DNA of 23,833 bases from JAKVCB01 sp963578605 (lineage in GTDB: Bacteria; Planctomycetota; Planctomycetia; Pirellulales; Lacipirellulaceae), in contig CAUZEA010000091.1 of the NCBI GenBank assembly GCA_963578605.1, positions 1-23,833 of the forward strand, read 5' to 3'. Under the pieces are notes generated by a model. That model ran no database searches. It was given only the letters and a program-made list of their open reading frames with translations, and was not told the DNA's origin. Shown here in pieces: positions 23,688 through 23,833 of the stretch. The position numbers and the translations under genes are program-made. Position 1 is the first letter of the stretch. Each line of letters starts with the position of its first letter.

Positions 23688-23833
23688 TTAGCAACGATTG
23701 TTAGAGGTTAGCAACGATTGTTAGAGGTTAGCAACGATTGTTAGAGGTTAGCAACGATTGTTAGAGGTTAGCAACGATTGTTAGAGGTTAGCAACGATTG
23801 TTAGAGGTTAGCAACGATTGTTAGAGGTTAGCA
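23688..23833. repeat. Tandem repeat of a 20-base unit, running off the window
   Basis: The unit TTAGCAACGATTGTTAGAGG repeats about 7.3 times without visible change and with no spacer, so it is not a CRISPR array. It begins right after the last gene and continues to the window edge, so total length is unknown. It is not a coding repeat in an obvious sense: 20 is not a multiple of three and TTAG supplies stops in several frames. A minisatellite or an assembly-end artefact are both possible. Confidence 0.85.

Noticed and set aside
23688..23833. CRISPR array
   Set aside because: The 20-base units follow each other with no spacers and no cas genes are nearby.

Overview
The window reads as a chromosomal accessory region of a planctomycete, probably of the Pirellulales/Planctomycetales type. 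This is inferred from gene families. There are three PEP-CTERM proteins with autotransporter-like sequence and dockerin-like tails, a secreted multidomain cytochrome c with a planctomycete-type heme-binding domain, and ThuA, DUF1080 and Gfo/Idh/MocA proteins. Shine-Dalgarno sites are variable and often weak, and convincing U-tract terminators are absent. No rRNA, tRNA or CRISPR array was recognised.

Layout. (1) Bases 1-122 are the end of an IS3-family-like insertion sequence carrying the first 15 codons of its OrfA on the minus strand. (2) 256-4263 (+) encodes a large secreted di-heme protein with a LamG-like and a beta-propeller region. (3) 4665-8829 (-) holds three PEP-CTERM genes; two are recent duplicates of each other, and only one of those two has a dockerin-like insert. 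(4) 9351-10352 (-) encodes a secreted ThuA-domain protein. (5) 10594-14544 (-) is a tightly packed five-gene operon in the order HpcH/HpaI aldolase, PfkB kinase, 2-oxoacid dehydrogenase E1 alpha, E1 beta, and a free-standing 81-residue lipoyl domain. No E2 catalytic domain or E3 is present. (6) 15075-16301 (+) is a Tat-exported Gfo/Idh/MocA oxidoreductase interrupted by one in-frame amber codon. It meets a DUF1080 gene (16302-16925, -) stop to stop. (7) 17444-23639 (+) holds two tandem genes for large secreted glycoside-hydrolase-like proteins. They share a virtually identical 2,273-bp segment and then diverge abruptly in their C-terminal parts. (8) 23688 to the window end is a 20-bp-unit tandem repeat that continues beyond the window.

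Taken together the region looks like a carbohydrate-scavenging locus. Secreted glycosidase-like proteins, a sugar oxidoreductase plus DUF1080 (a family associated with 3-keto-glycoside hydrolysis), a ThuA protein and a cytochrome-linked propeller protein would act outside the cytoplasm. The aldolase-kinase-E1-lipoyl operon would process a sugar-acid-derived 2-oxo acid inside. This joint role is inference from family membership and proximity.

The most unusual signals are the near-perfect 2.27-kb repeat inside two genes with diverged tails, the E1/lipoyl operon lacking E2 and E3, and the amber-interrupted oxidoreductase. Several boundaries (the repeat pair and the terminal 20-bp array) could also be assembly artefacts.
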